From positions 90,001-115,000 of the forward strand of contig CAUYUJ010022523.1 in assembly GCA_963575745.1 (NCBI GenBank): a stretch of 25,000 nt of DNA, in the 5' to 3' direction. Of this stretch, positions 1-9,420 are shown piece by piece. The position numbers were made by a program, and so were the translations under genes. Position 1 is the stretch's first letter, and each line of letters begins with the position of its first letter. This stretch comes from Prorocentrum cordatum. Its lineage: Eukaryota; Sar; Dinophyceae; Prorocentrales; Prorocentraceae. The notes under the pieces are model-generated. The model was given only the letters and a program-made list of their open reading frames with translations, did not search any database and was not told the DNA's origin.

Positions 1-98
1 TGCGGGGAGCAGCTGGGCGCATATGAATAGGGCAAATATTATGATCAGCTCTGCTATGCGTTGTTTTTTTTGCCGTCGCCCTTCTGCTGTAATACACA

Positions 99-156
99 GA
101 TATACACATATATATGTATGTATATATATATATATGTATATGTATATGTATATGTA
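99..156. repeat. TA/TATG microsatellite
   Basis: Alternating TATA, TATG and TGTA repeats make up almost the whole stretch. It is an AT-rich island in otherwise GC-rich DNA. The short open frames on both strands here are translations of the repeat (TYTYTY, IYIYIY) and are not genes. Confidence 0.9.
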
Positions 157-751
157 CGGATTGCCCTGATCAAGCTTCCACTGATTTTACCCGGACGTAC
201 TCCTACTCCGATTGCAGTATGGTTTGCGTTGTTGTGCCCAGCCACAATCTAATACACTTATGTTCGGTTCGGTTCTTGCTCCACCTCTCGGCGCTGGATG
301 CTGCTGCTTGCGCCAATGCCTAAAGAAATCGGTCGCGCTGATGTCTTTCATATGCCGCCGTGCATCTTAACTCGAACAGATACACAATAACAGTACCTTA
401 GACAGAGAAGCTGGCAGACGCACGGAGAGGAGGCGCCGTACTTTGCCCCCGCGGAGACTGAACACATGCCAACATATGGTGAAACAGAAAGGCCATCAAC
501 AGCGATCTTAGGTACACCTTGGAGTTTTTGTCAGGGGCTTCTTGGAGCCATATCGGAGCTTCCTTGAGCCTCTTTTGGGGGCTGTTGTGGCCCTTTCCTG
601 GCTGTGCTCGAGACCTGTTGGGAACCGATCGTGCCATCTTTGGGGCCAAACTGGAGGCCGTCGGCGGGAGCACGAGCTGGCCCCGATGAGCACAGCCCGT
701 CTCGAGCCCGACATCTGGCAGATTGGATCCCTTCTGAGACGTTATGGTCGC
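157..751. other. Unassigned intergenic-like DNA
   Basis: I see no recognisable gene, RNA or repeat here. A 167-codon minus-strand frame (398-901) overlaps the next fold-back element and reads as low-complexity S/P/R-rich protein without a domain, so I do not call it. Confidence 0.5.
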
Positions 752-949
752 AGGCCTAGAGGTTGACACCAACACCAAGATCGGCGGTGTGCCTCCACCG
801 AGGGAAGACGATCCCGATCTCGGTGATGGTGGTAATATTCTGGCTTCCAAGGTGACCGAAATATTACCACCAACACCGAAATCTAGGATCATCTTCCCCA
901 TGTGGAGGCAACCCCTTGTGCTGGTGTTGGTGCCAATTTCCAGGCCTCC
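752..949. repeat. Fold-back (inverted-repeat) element, about 198 bp
   Basis: The two halves are imperfect inverted repeats centred near 850. The best-matched inner arms read GGTGATGGTGGTAATATT on the left and, as its complement, AATATTACCACCAACACC on the right. The outer arms both start AGGCCT/AGGCCTGG and include CACCAACACCA and TGCCTCCAC. The near-full-length palindrome with almost no unique loop resembles a fold-back or MITE-type non-autonomous DNA element. No flanking target duplication was obvious. Confidence 0.7.
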
Positions 950-1640
950 AGTATTGGGGCGATTCTGGGCGTTCCTGAGGCCATGTTGGAGCTCGTCAGA
1001 GCATTGTCGGCGTTCTCTTGGGACAAATTGTCTTCGTTACGAGGCACATTCTATTCGCTACGAATGGCCCCTGCAAGTTGGTCCCCCGTGGGGCCAGTAG
1101 ATCAATTCAACTTGGTTCAACATTGCCCATCTATGGATCTCTGCTCGACGCCACCGAGAAGCAAGGTTGGCCGGTGAGGTCCCCGCTTCGGGGTGGGGTT
1201 GCTTGGGGCTCCCGCTCGGGGTGAGGTGAGTGAGCCCCCCGCTGCGAGCGGTTTTTGCCTAGGTCCCAGACGCCGAGATTGGCTTGCCGCGTCTCCGCTG
1301 GTCATGGCGCCGACAAGGTCGATACGGGTTTGCAGGCTGCAGGCGCATTGAGCTGGAAAACTAGTGGATCGCCGCCAGCGCATGTCGATTCGGGCGTTCA
1401 GCACGCGCCCGCGTAGTCAAGATGGAACGCAAGCCCACCTCTGGGTAGTCAGGGGGCGGAAGGGCCGCGCTCTCGCGTAGTCGAGACGCAGAGGGACCGC
1501 GCAGTCGAGCAGTCGGGAGGCGCAGTCAAGCCGCGGAGCGGCCGCGCATGCAGGAACTCCGTTCGAACGGGCGACGCGCCCCCGTTGTCGAGTCAAGAGA
1601 CACAGCTGAGTCGGGCAATCAACTCGGTGATTCGGTTGCC
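950..1640. other. Unassigned GC-rich DNA
   Basis: No gene recognised. There are small GC hairpins near 1175-1260, for example CCCCGCTTCGGGG. Open frames on both strands overlap each other and show no domain, as expected for GC-rich noncoding DNA. Confidence 0.45.
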
Positions 1641-2280
1641 TTTCCCAGGAATCACCGCCCTCTGCGCCGACCCCGAAGTCTCCGCTACTTGGGCCCTGCG
1701 CGCGCCCGAACCCACGCCCGCTGAAGTCTGCGCCGCTGACGTCTGCGCCGCTGACGTCTGCGCTCGCTGAAGTGCGCCCCGCGGAGGTCCGCGCCCAGCG
1801 GCGTTCTCGCTCGCAGAAGTCCGCCCCCACTGACGTCTGCGCCCGCTCAGCGTCTGCGCGCCATCAAGCCCGCGTCCACTGACGTCCGCGCCTAGTCAAG
1901 CTCGCGCCCGCTGACATCTGCGCGCGCTGGCTTTTGCGCCCGTTGACGCATGCACCCGCTGACGCATGCGACCGCTGAGGTCGGCGCCCGCGGGGGCCGG
2001 CGTCAATGGGGGCGCAGTCGCTCGCTGACGCGCAAGCCCAACGAAGCCAGCGCCCGCTGAGGCTTGCGCTAATCGGCGCGCGCGTTTGGTAACTTCGGCG
2101 CCGGCTGAAGTCCGCGACCTCCGACGACCGTGCTCGCTGAAAATTGCGGCCGCCGACGACGCCAGCGCCCGCTGAAGTTATGGAGTCCGCGCCCGTCGGC
2201 GTCTGCGATAGCAGACGCGATCGCCCGCCAAAATTCACCCCCGCTGAAGTGCGCGCCCGCCGAGGTCCGCGCTCAATGTC
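1640..2280. repeat. Degenerate 15-16 bp tandem repeat
   Basis: Variants of GCTGACGTCTGCGCCC recur many times (clear around 1725-1790, more diverged to about 2275). On the minus strand the best-preserved part (about 1720-1790) translates as consecutive A-D-V-S-G / A-D-F-S-G pentads, resembling a pentapeptide repeat. Unit length drifts between 15 and 16 bp and the frame is not kept, so I treat it as a minisatellite. It could be the decayed remnant of a pentapeptide-repeat gene. Confidence 0.65.
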
Positions 2281-2283
2281 AAC

Positions 2284-2540
2284 CAGTGGCGAAGCGTCTG
2301 GCTTCCCTATCGGCCCGCCAAAATATGGCTCAAGAACCTCTAGTGGTCTTGCACGAATTTGTCTGAGAACATTTCTGGCTGGTGTTGTCTGATTTAAACA
2401 CATCGGGCTTACGTTCCATTACTATTGCTTGTGTTCCTTCAGAACAGAAGCAATTCTAATGGACGATGGGAATGCCAGGACGAGGGAATGCCGGTTTCTG
2501 AGGTCGATGGGAATGCCAGGACGGTCGATCCCTGCTCAAC
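2284..2540 (+). repeat. Dispersed repeat A, copy 1
   Basis: This segment is similar in the same orientation to 7021-7248. Shared blocks in order are GCGAAGCGTC, TTTCTGGC, CACATCGGG, GGGAATGCC and a closing TCCCTGCTCA. In this copy the block GGGAATGCC is locally repeated three times (2467-2515). The family is unknown to me and encodes nothing visible. Confidence 0.65.
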
Positions 2541-2754
2541 AATGAAGTCTGCGCCCACCGGCAATACTGGCTGGATCGATGTGGCGTGGGGCTCGGCGAA
2601 GAGCAGGCCGCACTTCCGCCCCTTGGGCCGTCGCCCACGCGGCCCTCGCCTTCCCCCGCCGTTGGGCATCGTCCGACTTCTCCATTTGGCCGCCGTCTTT
2701 GTCTGCGTGTCGCCCCCTGCCCTGCCGTCATCTCCGTTTCCGCATCCCTTTCCA

Positions 2755-2927
2755 TTCGGAGGTGGACAGACTTCCTACCCTGACACGTCGATTAGCGAAT
2801 TGGCCGTTTTCGGTTTGCGAGAGGGCGTCGCGGCCGTCATCTTTGCGGGTCCAGGTCCGTCGGTTTCGGCCCCAGGCCGTTTTCACTAAAGGGAGGTTTA
2901 CTAAAGAAAGGTTTGTCCACCGCCGAT
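2755..2927 (-). mobile_element. MITE-like element, family M, copy 1 (inverted relative to copy 2)
   Basis: Terminal inverted repeats are TTCGGAGGTGGACAGAC at the left and, as complement of the right end, ATCGGCGGTGGACAAAC (14 of 17 match). The interior is the reverse complement of 6386-6560: both share CTTTAGTRAAA, GAAAACG, ACGCCCTCTCG/GCGCCCTCTCG and TCGACGTGTCA. Size is about 173 bp with no coding capacity. Two diverged, oppositely oriented copies with conserved ends indicate a small non-autonomous DNA-transposon family. No clear target duplication was seen. Confidence 0.75.
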
Positions 2928-3374
2928 CCATAAACAGTTTCTCTTGTTCGCTCTCCCCCGGCGCATCCAAAACCAGGTTGCGTTCGCAGGGGGCGTTGCG
3001 CCGGTGGCGCTTCGATTTGGAGGCGCGCACTTCGGCGCGCGCGCGCGGCGACGGCTCGAGCGGCACGCGGCGCGCAGCCCGCGCATAGGGAAGCCGCGAC
3101 GCCGCGCGTGGGCGCGCCCGAGGTTTCGATCTGGACACCAAAAGTTGCTGCACCAAAAGAGTGCAGGCCGCGTGTCGCGTCGAGACTCGCTTCAGATGTG
3201 TTCCCACGCGGCGTTTGTGGCGACCCGCCGGGAACCTTCGCCGCAGAGTTGAATGCGCCTCCATCGCCGCCTGGGGCCCCCCTTCCAGGCACGCCGAGGG
3301 CATCGCACCCGTTTTTCTGCGCCCATACCGGGCGTCCAAATTGCTCCGAAGACCAAGAGGTAATGAGAAGGATG
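2928..3374. other. Unassigned GC-rich DNA
   Basis: Nothing recognised. The stretch contains GCGC/CGCG-rich patches around 3025-3110. Open frames exist on both strands simultaneously and show no domain. Confidence 0.45.
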
Positions 3375-3441
3375 CGTTCCAGGATTTCCAACGTTTCCAA
3401 CATACCCACTAGCTGCGCCACCAGATGGAAATCCTGGAACG
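3375..3441. repeat. Perfect 16-bp inverted repeat (stem-loop)
   Basis: CGTTCCAGGATTTCCA (3375-3390) is the exact complement of TGGAAATCCTGGAACG (3426-3441), with a 35-nt spacer. It could be a hairpin or the core of a short inverted-repeat element. No further homology was seen in the window. Confidence 0.75.
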
Positions 3442-3489
3442 TATCTTGCGCCAATCTTCTGACATCATTCTAGCCCTGCGTGTGCCCCC

Positions 3490-3690
3490 AGGGGTCCTCG
3501 ATCTGGTCGAGGTCTTCGGTTCTCGATCGAGAGTCGAATCCTCGACGGAGGGCCCTCGGGACTCTCGATCTTCGGTTGGGGATCGGATCCTCGCTCGAGA
3601 GCCCCGATCGTCGAGGATCGACTCCTCGATCCTCGGGGATCGAATCCTCGATATTCGATCGAGGGCCTTCGGGGGGTGGCGCGCCCCCCC
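3490..3690. repeat. TCGA/GGATCG-rich degenerate repeat tract
   Basis: Many imperfect, partly palindromic copies of motifs such as CCTCGATC, GGATCGAATCCTCGA and CTCGATCGAG fill the tract. It has strong self-complementarity and no coding signal. Beyond it, 3690-4190 is GC-rich DNA in which I see nothing. Confidence 0.55.
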
Positions 3691-4211
3691 ACCCCATGTC
3701 GAAGATCATCGGGAAGCGCGCCCGCCCAAGTGCGTACACGCTTCGGTGCCGCGAGGGCGCGCGGCCTCTTCCGGGCTAGTTACGCTGCATCGCCTGCGTC
3801 GTGTGGGGCTTCCGTGCACAAGCGCACGTTGGTGTTAGCACATGTTCTCAGGTTGATCGAACGCGGGTCTTGGCTCGGATCGGGGTTCGGACCCTCGATC
3901 CGCCCCCGTCTCTCTCGAAGGACAAATGGCATACACGTGAACCGTCGGAACATACCTCTGGCGACGCCTCTGGCGCCGCCCCTGTCGCGTCCCGCGCGCC
4001 AGGGAGGGGGGTACAGCGCGGACCCAAGACGTCCCAAACGATGTCCGACCGTTTACGCTCATGTCGTCTGTTGCTCTTCCACCCTCTCTCCCTCGGTTTT
4101 TGGGAGTCGACGTTTTAGGACGTGTTCGCATGCTCCTGGAGATTGTCCTGCCTCTGGATACGCTCCAGCAAGCGCCCGCGCTCCTGCCCTGGAGGACGTG
4201 GTCCCCCAGGG

Positions 4212-4489
4212 CCCACGTCGATCCGACCGAGCTTCGTGGATCGAGGCTCGGGCGGGGTTTCGGACGGGTTCTTCGGTCCTCGGACGAGGGTTCCGTGCCT
4301 CGGCTGTGCGTTCTGGCAGTTGCGCCCCGCCTGGAGCGGCCCCCGGGGGTCCACTTCGATCCAACCGAGGTTCGAGGATCGGACGTTTCGGGCGGTTTTC
4401 GGACGGGCTCGTCGGTCGCTGGATGGTTTCCTGCTTCGCGATGCGTTCTGGCAGCGGTGCCTCGCCGAAGACGTTTCGGGGGGGCCTGG
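4212..4489. repeat. Two-copy tandem duplication, 139-bp period
   Basis: The unit starting CCACGTCGATCCGACCGAG (4212) is repeated in diverged form starting CCACTTCGATCCAACCGAG (4351). Both continue with TTTCGGACGGG and TGCGTTCTGGCAG at matching offsets. Divergence is substantial, so the duplication is old. Open frames of similar length on both strands over this region are artefacts of high GC. Confidence 0.7.
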
Positions 4490-5445
4490 ATCGCCCCGAA
4501 CCGCCGCCCCGAGGCGATCCGACGCGGCCCGATGTTCGCGTTGGCGCCGTTGTGCCATCCTGGCGCGGGCGATCCGATTCGATGCCGGCTACGCGCGGAT
4601 GCTTCCCGATCCGATGCACGTTTCGATCTGGTGCGGTTTTGCGATTCGATGTTAATTGATTTGGCCTCCCCCCACACCACATCGCCCAGGGGGGGGAACA
4701 CGAACACCCCGATCCCCTTTACCTGGCGTCAACCAGAGTACTCGAGCCCTTTGCTTTTGGTACACAGCCTCGCCCTGTTTGGTTGTTTCTTTGTTGCGTT
4801 TGCCGAGGGGATGAGGGTGGTCCTTCTACCCTCTAATTAGTGGGCCTCTTCTATGGGAAGGACGAGGGGCAGGCTCCGGGAGGACGGAAAGGAGGAGGAT
4901 CGAGCAAGGGGGGGAGGAGAACCCTCCTCGTCCTCGTCCTCTTCTGACTCGTCCTAGAGGATGTGGATCCACAGAAATCGTGTTGGAATTCTCTGTCTGC
5001 TCGCGGCGCCCAGGGAACACGCGCATACACCCAGCACATAGGATTCGTGCAACGGCCATACACGAAACAGACGCAGCACGTGATCGTTTTCTTTTTCATT
5101 GTTTTGCCGAACGGCCCGGCCCCTCGCCCCCCCTCCCCCCCTCCCCATGGATTAGGTCTTGGCTGTTTCGGCGCCTGCATCAAGCAGGCAGAGCCTCCCC
5201 CATGGGACGCACTGCCGCAAACAAGCAGTCGCGCTCAGCAGAGGTCCAGAGCCGGACCCCCCCCTCCCTCCCCCCCTTCCGCCCAACGTCGAGATGCCGA
5301 TGAAGAAAACGTCCACCACCTCGCACAGGGGTTCCGCAGGCGACAGTCTTCGTCAAACGACGCGAAGATCGGGACAAAATCGGATCGGGACAACTCGAGA
5401 TCTCTGAGAATCGGCGGGTTGGGAGGATGCATTGGGCGCCGCGGC
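4490..5445. other. Unassigned GC-rich DNA with short C-rich tracts
   Basis: No gene recognised. There are short polypyrimidine runs near 5117-5145 and 5258-5282, and a purine-rich run near 4855-4925. A 310-codon minus-strand frame that begins at the GTC microsatellite overlaps this region and is threonine-run low complexity, so it is not called. Confidence 0.45.
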
Positions 5446-5498
5446 CGCTCCAGAGCGTCCCGGAACGCTCCGAGAGCGCTCCGGAAGGCTCTGGAGCG
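5446..5498. repeat. 53-nt nearly perfect hairpin
   Basis: CGCTCCAGAGC at the left pairs exactly with GCTCTGGAGCG at the right. Inside it, CCGGAACGCTC pairs with GAGCGCTCCGG with one mismatch, leaving a minimal loop. It could form a strong cruciform or RNA hairpin. I have no function to assign. Confidence 0.7.
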
Positions 5499-5849
5499 AT
5501 TTGTCCCGATCCTAGCCCTGTTTTACAGCTGGCTCTTTTTGGGTTGGGTTCCGTTGTCTCCGATGCCATGCAAGGGGTGGATCGACGGACATGTTCTCGT
5601 ACAGTCATTAACAAGGAGGGGGTGAACCGACGAATCTGTTTTGTTGTTGTTCTGGGGATGTCCCGAGCGAAGTGCCTGTTTTTGAGATTTCGATACTTCG
5701 AGGACCGTTCGCAGCTGCTCTCTTCGGTGAGGCCTGCCAGCGACACGCTCTCTGCACCGGCGTTCGGCGCGCCCAGGCGGACAGGCCGGGGCGGGGCCCG
5801 CTCGGCGGCGCCGCCCCGCGGCACGGCCAGGGCGGCCGAGGCCCCCTCG

Positions 5850-5900
5850 GCAGTCGTCGTCTTCGCGTTTGACGTCGTCGTCGTCGTCGTCGTCGTCGGT

Positions 5901-5966
<66 letters not shown>

Positions 5967-5977
5967 TTCGCGTTTGA

Positions 5978-6027
<50 letters not shown>

Positions 6028-6045
6028 GTGTCGTCGTCTTCGCCT
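5850..6045. repeat. (GTC)n microsatellite with two higher-order units
   Basis: This is a nearly pure GTC/CGT array. The interrupting motif CTTCGCGTTTGAC occurs at 5861 and 5966, each followed by GTC repeats with a GGTGTC variant, so a unit of about 105 bp was duplicated. Open frames reading poly-Val, poly-Ser and poly-Thr/Arg through it (for example 5427-7178 on the plus strand) are repeat artefacts. The neighbouring 5499-5849 and 6046-6385 show nothing recognisable. Confidence 0.95.
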
Positions 6046-6385
6046 CCGTCGCGGCAGCCGCTGCCTCCTTTCTGTGGAGGAGGGCCGTGCGCTTTCTCGG
6101 GCGTGCCCCCACGTTCTTTCGCTCTGCCTTCTCGCCCTCGTTCTCATCCGTGCCCCACCACAGTCCATCTCCCTCTTCGTTAATCCGACGCCCCCATGTG
6201 ATTAACGCTCCCCATTCGCGATTCGTCTCTACGCTACTTCAGCATTCCACTGACAGGGGTGACCAGCTTGTTGTATGGACACGTCGAACGTGTACCACTG
6301 CCGATCGGCCATCGGAAAGAGGTGTGCTTCTCAACGGGGGCTGTCGCTCCGGACTCTGCCGTCGTCGCTGCGGTCATCACCATCG

Positions 6386-6560
6386 TTCGGGGATGGACAG
6401 ACCCCCCTTTAGTAAAACGTGGTTCAGTGAAAACGACCCGAGGCCAAAACCTGGCGGGCGCAGGCCTGGAAAACAACGGCCACGGCGCCCTCTCGAGAAC
6501 CGACAACGGACAATTCTCCTACTCGACGTGTCACTGTTGGGGGCTCTGTCCACCCCCGAA
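6386..6560 (+). mobile_element. MITE-like element, family M, copy 2
   Basis: The left end TTCGGGGATGGACAGAC matches the complement of the right end, TTCGGGGGTGGACAGAG, with the inverted repeat running at least 20 bp. The interior is homologous to the reverse complement of 2755-2927. It is about 175 bp and noncoding. The better-conserved ends suggest this copy is younger than copy 1. No target duplication is obvious, although CATCG/CGTCG-like flanks could hide one. Confidence 0.78.
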
Positions 6561-7015
6561 TCGTCGCCGTCGTGGCCGTGGCCTCGGTCGTCGCCGCCGT
6601 GGCGGCGGCCCTCCGAGGCCTCCCCCGTGGCCTCCGCGGAGGCCTCCCGTGGCTCTGCGGCGGGCGGGGGGGGGCCCTGGAGGACCTGCGCGGGCCCAGC
6701 CTCGCCTCGGCCTCTCGGGCCTCAGCTGGCCACCGCCCGCCGCCCTCGCCGCCGGCGTGGCCGCCGTGGCGCCGCCCGCCGCCGCGGCCTCCGCCCCGTC
6801 GGTGCCTCGCGCGGCCGCGGCGGCCGCCGCCGGCGGTGCCCGGCGGCCGCCGCCGCCCGCGCCCCGCGCGGCCTCGGGCGGCCTCGGGCGGCCCCGCCCG
6901 CTCGAGGCCCGCCGCGGGCCGCCGAGGGCGAGGCTGGGGCCGGGCGGCCCTCGTCGGGGGCGTGGGCCGCGGCCTCGTCGCCGGCGGCGCCCCCGGGCGC
7001 CCACGGGCCAGGACT
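6561..7015. repeat. Extremely GC-rich CCG/GGC low-complexity tract
   Basis: The stretch is dominated by GCC, GGC and CGG triplets. All six frames are nearly open, giving Ala/Pro/Arg/Gly-rich translations. I see no domain. It resembles a degenerate CCG repeat rather than a gene. Confidence 0.7.
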
Positions 7016-7020
7016 CGCAA

Positions 7021-7248
7021 GCAGCGGCGAAGCGTCCTGGCTCGCCTATGGCCCTACCAAACAGTGTTCTAAGAACCGCTTGTGGTTTCTGCGACTTGTT
7101 CTTAGAACCTTTCTGGCGGAGTCCGTCTTGTTGTATCACATCGGGTTTATGTGCTACGAGCATTGTTTTTGTTCTTAGAACATTTTTTGGTTCTAAGAAC
7201 ATTTCGTGGTATGACTATGGGAATGCCGGGATGGTCGGTCCCTGCTCA
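7021..7248 (+). repeat. Dispersed repeat A, copy 2, with four GTTCTWAGAAC palindromes
   Basis: Homologous in the same orientation to 2284-2540. It contains four copies of an 11-bp near-palindrome: GTTCTAAGAAC at 7067 and 7190, and GTTCTTAGAAC at 7098 and 7171. The corresponding sites in copy 1 are degenerate (CAGAAC, GAGAAC, CAAGAAC). The conserved palindromes may be part of the element's ends or protein-binding sites. Confidence 0.68.
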
Positions 7249-7824
7249 GCCGCAACCGCCGCCGCCGTCGTTGATCCGCCTCGGCGTCGTCGTCGACCGC
7301 TGCGGAGGCCCAGTGGAGGAAGTTGTACCGATGCCGCTACTCTTCCCTCGTCGCCTCCACGGCTGGACTCGCCTCGACATCCTGGTCAGAACGCACCCCA
7401 GTACCCAGGAGGGGTCTGGGGAACGGCGGTATCGGTACTAGTTGTTGCTTCCCCAGCCTCTATGTTCGGATCGTGTCGTGTCGACGCGGTGGTGACCCCA
7501 GCGCGGGCGTTGAGGGCTGAGGACCGCCAACGGCCCGGAATCGGCCAGCATCGCACGATCAGCGATATCGGAAGGCTACGTTCGCTCAAGGTTGAATGAC
7601 CCACGCGATTTCAGAAAACAAACGCAATGTGTTGCGGAGTTGCGCGCCCTGATCCGGACAGATTGATGACGGATCTGTCTGAACAGACACTCTGTTGACA
7701 CGGTTGGCGGGCCGCAAGACGGGCCGCTCGATCTTGACTGTTCAATGAATTCCCATGCAAAAGGTTGTCAGCGAAGGTGAAACGTGACGGCGGATCGGAG
7801 GCGCCCCTCGGCGAGTTGCCACCT
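7249..7824. other. Unassigned DNA
   Basis: No gene, RNA or clear repeat recognised. Confidence 0.45.
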
Positions 7825-7996
7825 CGGGTGTTGCCAGAAGTGCCCCTGGCCCAAGGCGCCCCCAACATTTCGCTCCATTTTGGAGCCCCTGGGCCCCTGG
7901 GGCCCTCTGGGCTCGTGAGGGGTGCTCTGGAGGCCGTCTGGGCCATCCCGAGAATCCTGGGGGTACCTCGGGCCAGGGGCACTTCGGCAACACCCG
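7825..7996. repeat. Fold-back element with long inverted arms
   Basis: CGGGTGTTGCCAGAAGTGCC (7825) followed by CCTGGCCCAAGG matches, with few changes, the complement of the right end (GGCCAGGGGCACTTCGGCAA followed by CACCCG, ending 7996). The arms are about 40 bp and the centre is G/C-rich. Weaker symmetry (AGGCGCCCC / AGGCCCCGC) extends outside. It is probably a non-autonomous inverted-repeat element. The adjoining 7997-8120 shows nothing else. Confidence 0.7.
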
Positions 7997-8124
7997 ATCT
8001 GCCGTTCAAGCGGGGCCTACGCGGCCAGGTGTTGGGCCAGGGTCTGAGCGAGGCTGCTGGACCGCGTGTTCCCGCAGCTGTTGCGGATACAGCGCGGGAA
8101 TCACGGGGGGCTAGCTGGAGGGTT

Positions 8125-8490
8125 CCGTCCTCCTCCTCCTCCTCCTCCCTCCTCCTCCTCCTCCTCCTCCTCCTCCTCCTCCTCCCTCCTCCTCCCTCCT
8201 CCTCCTCCTCCTTCTCCTCCTCCTCCTCCTCCTTCTCCTCCTCTCCTCCTCCTCTCCTCCTCCTCCTCCTCCCTCTTCCCTCCTCCCTCCCCCTCCTCCC
8301 TCCTCCCTCCTCCTCCTCCCTCCTCCCTCCTCCTCCCTCCTCCTCCCTCCTCCTCCTCCTCTTCCTCCTCCTGCTCCTGCTCCTCCTCCTCCTCCTCATT
8401 ATCCTCCTGCATCTCCCCCTCCCACTCCCTCCCTTCCACCTCCTCCTGCTGCTGCTCCTCCTCGTCCTCCTCCACCTCCTCCTCGGGTCG
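8125..8490. repeat. (TCC)n polypyrimidine tract
   Basis: Almost uninterrupted TCC/CTC repeats with CCC, TTC and CTG variants run over about 365 bp, all pyrimidine on the plus strand. Such a tract can form triplex DNA. Long Leu/Ser/Pro frames (plus) and Glu/Gly/Arg frames (minus) through it are artefacts. Confidence 0.95.
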
Positions 8491-8529
8491 CCTACGGCCC
8501 CGGGGGAAACCGTGCAGGGTTAGCTAAGT

Positions 8530-8870
8530 TCCGTCATGTCTGGCCTTGGGCCACATGGTGGGTTTTTGGAGACCACGGGCGCAATGTGTTGAAGATGTTG
8601 GGGGTGTCTTGGAGTATATCTGGGACTGTTTTGGATTCGCCTTGGGATCCTGTGGTGGCCATTTCGGCTGCCTCTTAGGCCTCTCTTGGCTCGTCTTGGC
8701 AGCCTCCAGGGGACCGCTTGGGGCTTCTTGGGCCGTCTAGTTTGCCTCGCGGGCCAATTGTCCTGCCCTCTTGGAGGACTCTTGGGACGTCTCAGGGTCC
8801 CCATGGGGACCATCTTGGGCCGTCTTCGAACTTCAGCCCTCTTGGGCCCCCGTCTGCCTTTCTGGGGGCC
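8530..8870. repeat. Degenerate CTTGGG-CGTCT repeat region
   Basis: Short motifs CTTGGG, TCTTGG and CGTCT recur irregularly (for example near 8640, 8690, 8725, 8780 and 8812), suggesting an old short-unit minisatellite. No domain is seen in any frame. The region 8871-9224 that follows holds nothing I recognise. Confidence 0.4.
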
Positions 8871-9224
8871 AGCGTGCACTGGAAAGCCTAGGATGCAGAA
8901 GCAAAGGAGTAGCTCTCATGTTTGATTGTTCTCAGCAGTGCGAAGGCCTTGATTCGAGGCTTCCTTTGCCGTCTTTGCGGCCATTCGGGCTCTTTCATCG
9001 GCCTAGCGTTTTGAGCCAGTCTTGGGATCATGTGTCGCCTTCTTGGCGACCTCGCCGGGTCCCGCTCTTCCACTGGACCTCCGCGGCGGCCGCGAGGGCG
9101 GGCATGGTCAGATGCGGTTGCGGCTGCCGAGGTTTGCGCGGCGTTCCACTGCTGTGACTTGTTGGGCTGCCGCCGCAGCAGGCTGGATAGTCGAGAGGGG
9201 CAGCTGTGCTGCGCCAGGGATTCG

Positions 9225-9420
9225 CTTCCTCCTCCTTCCCTCTCTCCCTCCCGCCCTCCTCCTCCTCCCTCCCCTCATTCTCTCCCTCTCCCTCTCTCTC
9301 TCTCTTTCCCTTTCTTCATGTTTCTGTTTCTATATGTATTGTTTGTGTTGTTTGTTGTCTCTCTTTCTCTTTCTCTCTCTCTCCCTCTCTCTTTCTCTCT
9401 CTCTCTCTTCCTTTTTCTTT
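9225..9420. repeat. (CT)n polypyrimidine microsatellite
   Basis: Two CTCTCTC/CCTCC-rich blocks (9225-9320 and 9356-9418) are separated by a short TTTGTGTTG-rich stretch. The 504-codon frame across it (9030-10544) is Leu/Ser-run low complexity and is not called. Confidence 0.92.

Noticed and set aside
2320-2334. Possible spliced-leader relic (TATGGCTCAAG)
   Set aside because: Only nine exact terminal bases and it lies inside dispersed repeat A. The matching position in copy 2 does not resemble the leader.
3676-4659. 327-codon plus-strand frame and overlapping minus-strand frames
   Set aside because: Both strands are open over the same GC-rich tandem duplication, with Arg/Ser/Pro-rich composition and no recognisable motif.
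5427-7178. 583-codon plus-strand open frame
   Set aside because: Runs through the GTC microsatellite (poly-Val), a MITE-like element and the CCG tract. It is open only because of repeats and GC bias and has no domain.
8653-8670. Possible spliced-leader relic (GCCATTTCGGCT)
   Set aside because: Matches only the middle of the leader and lacks the CTCAAG end. About 14 of 22, within chance for a GC-rich window.
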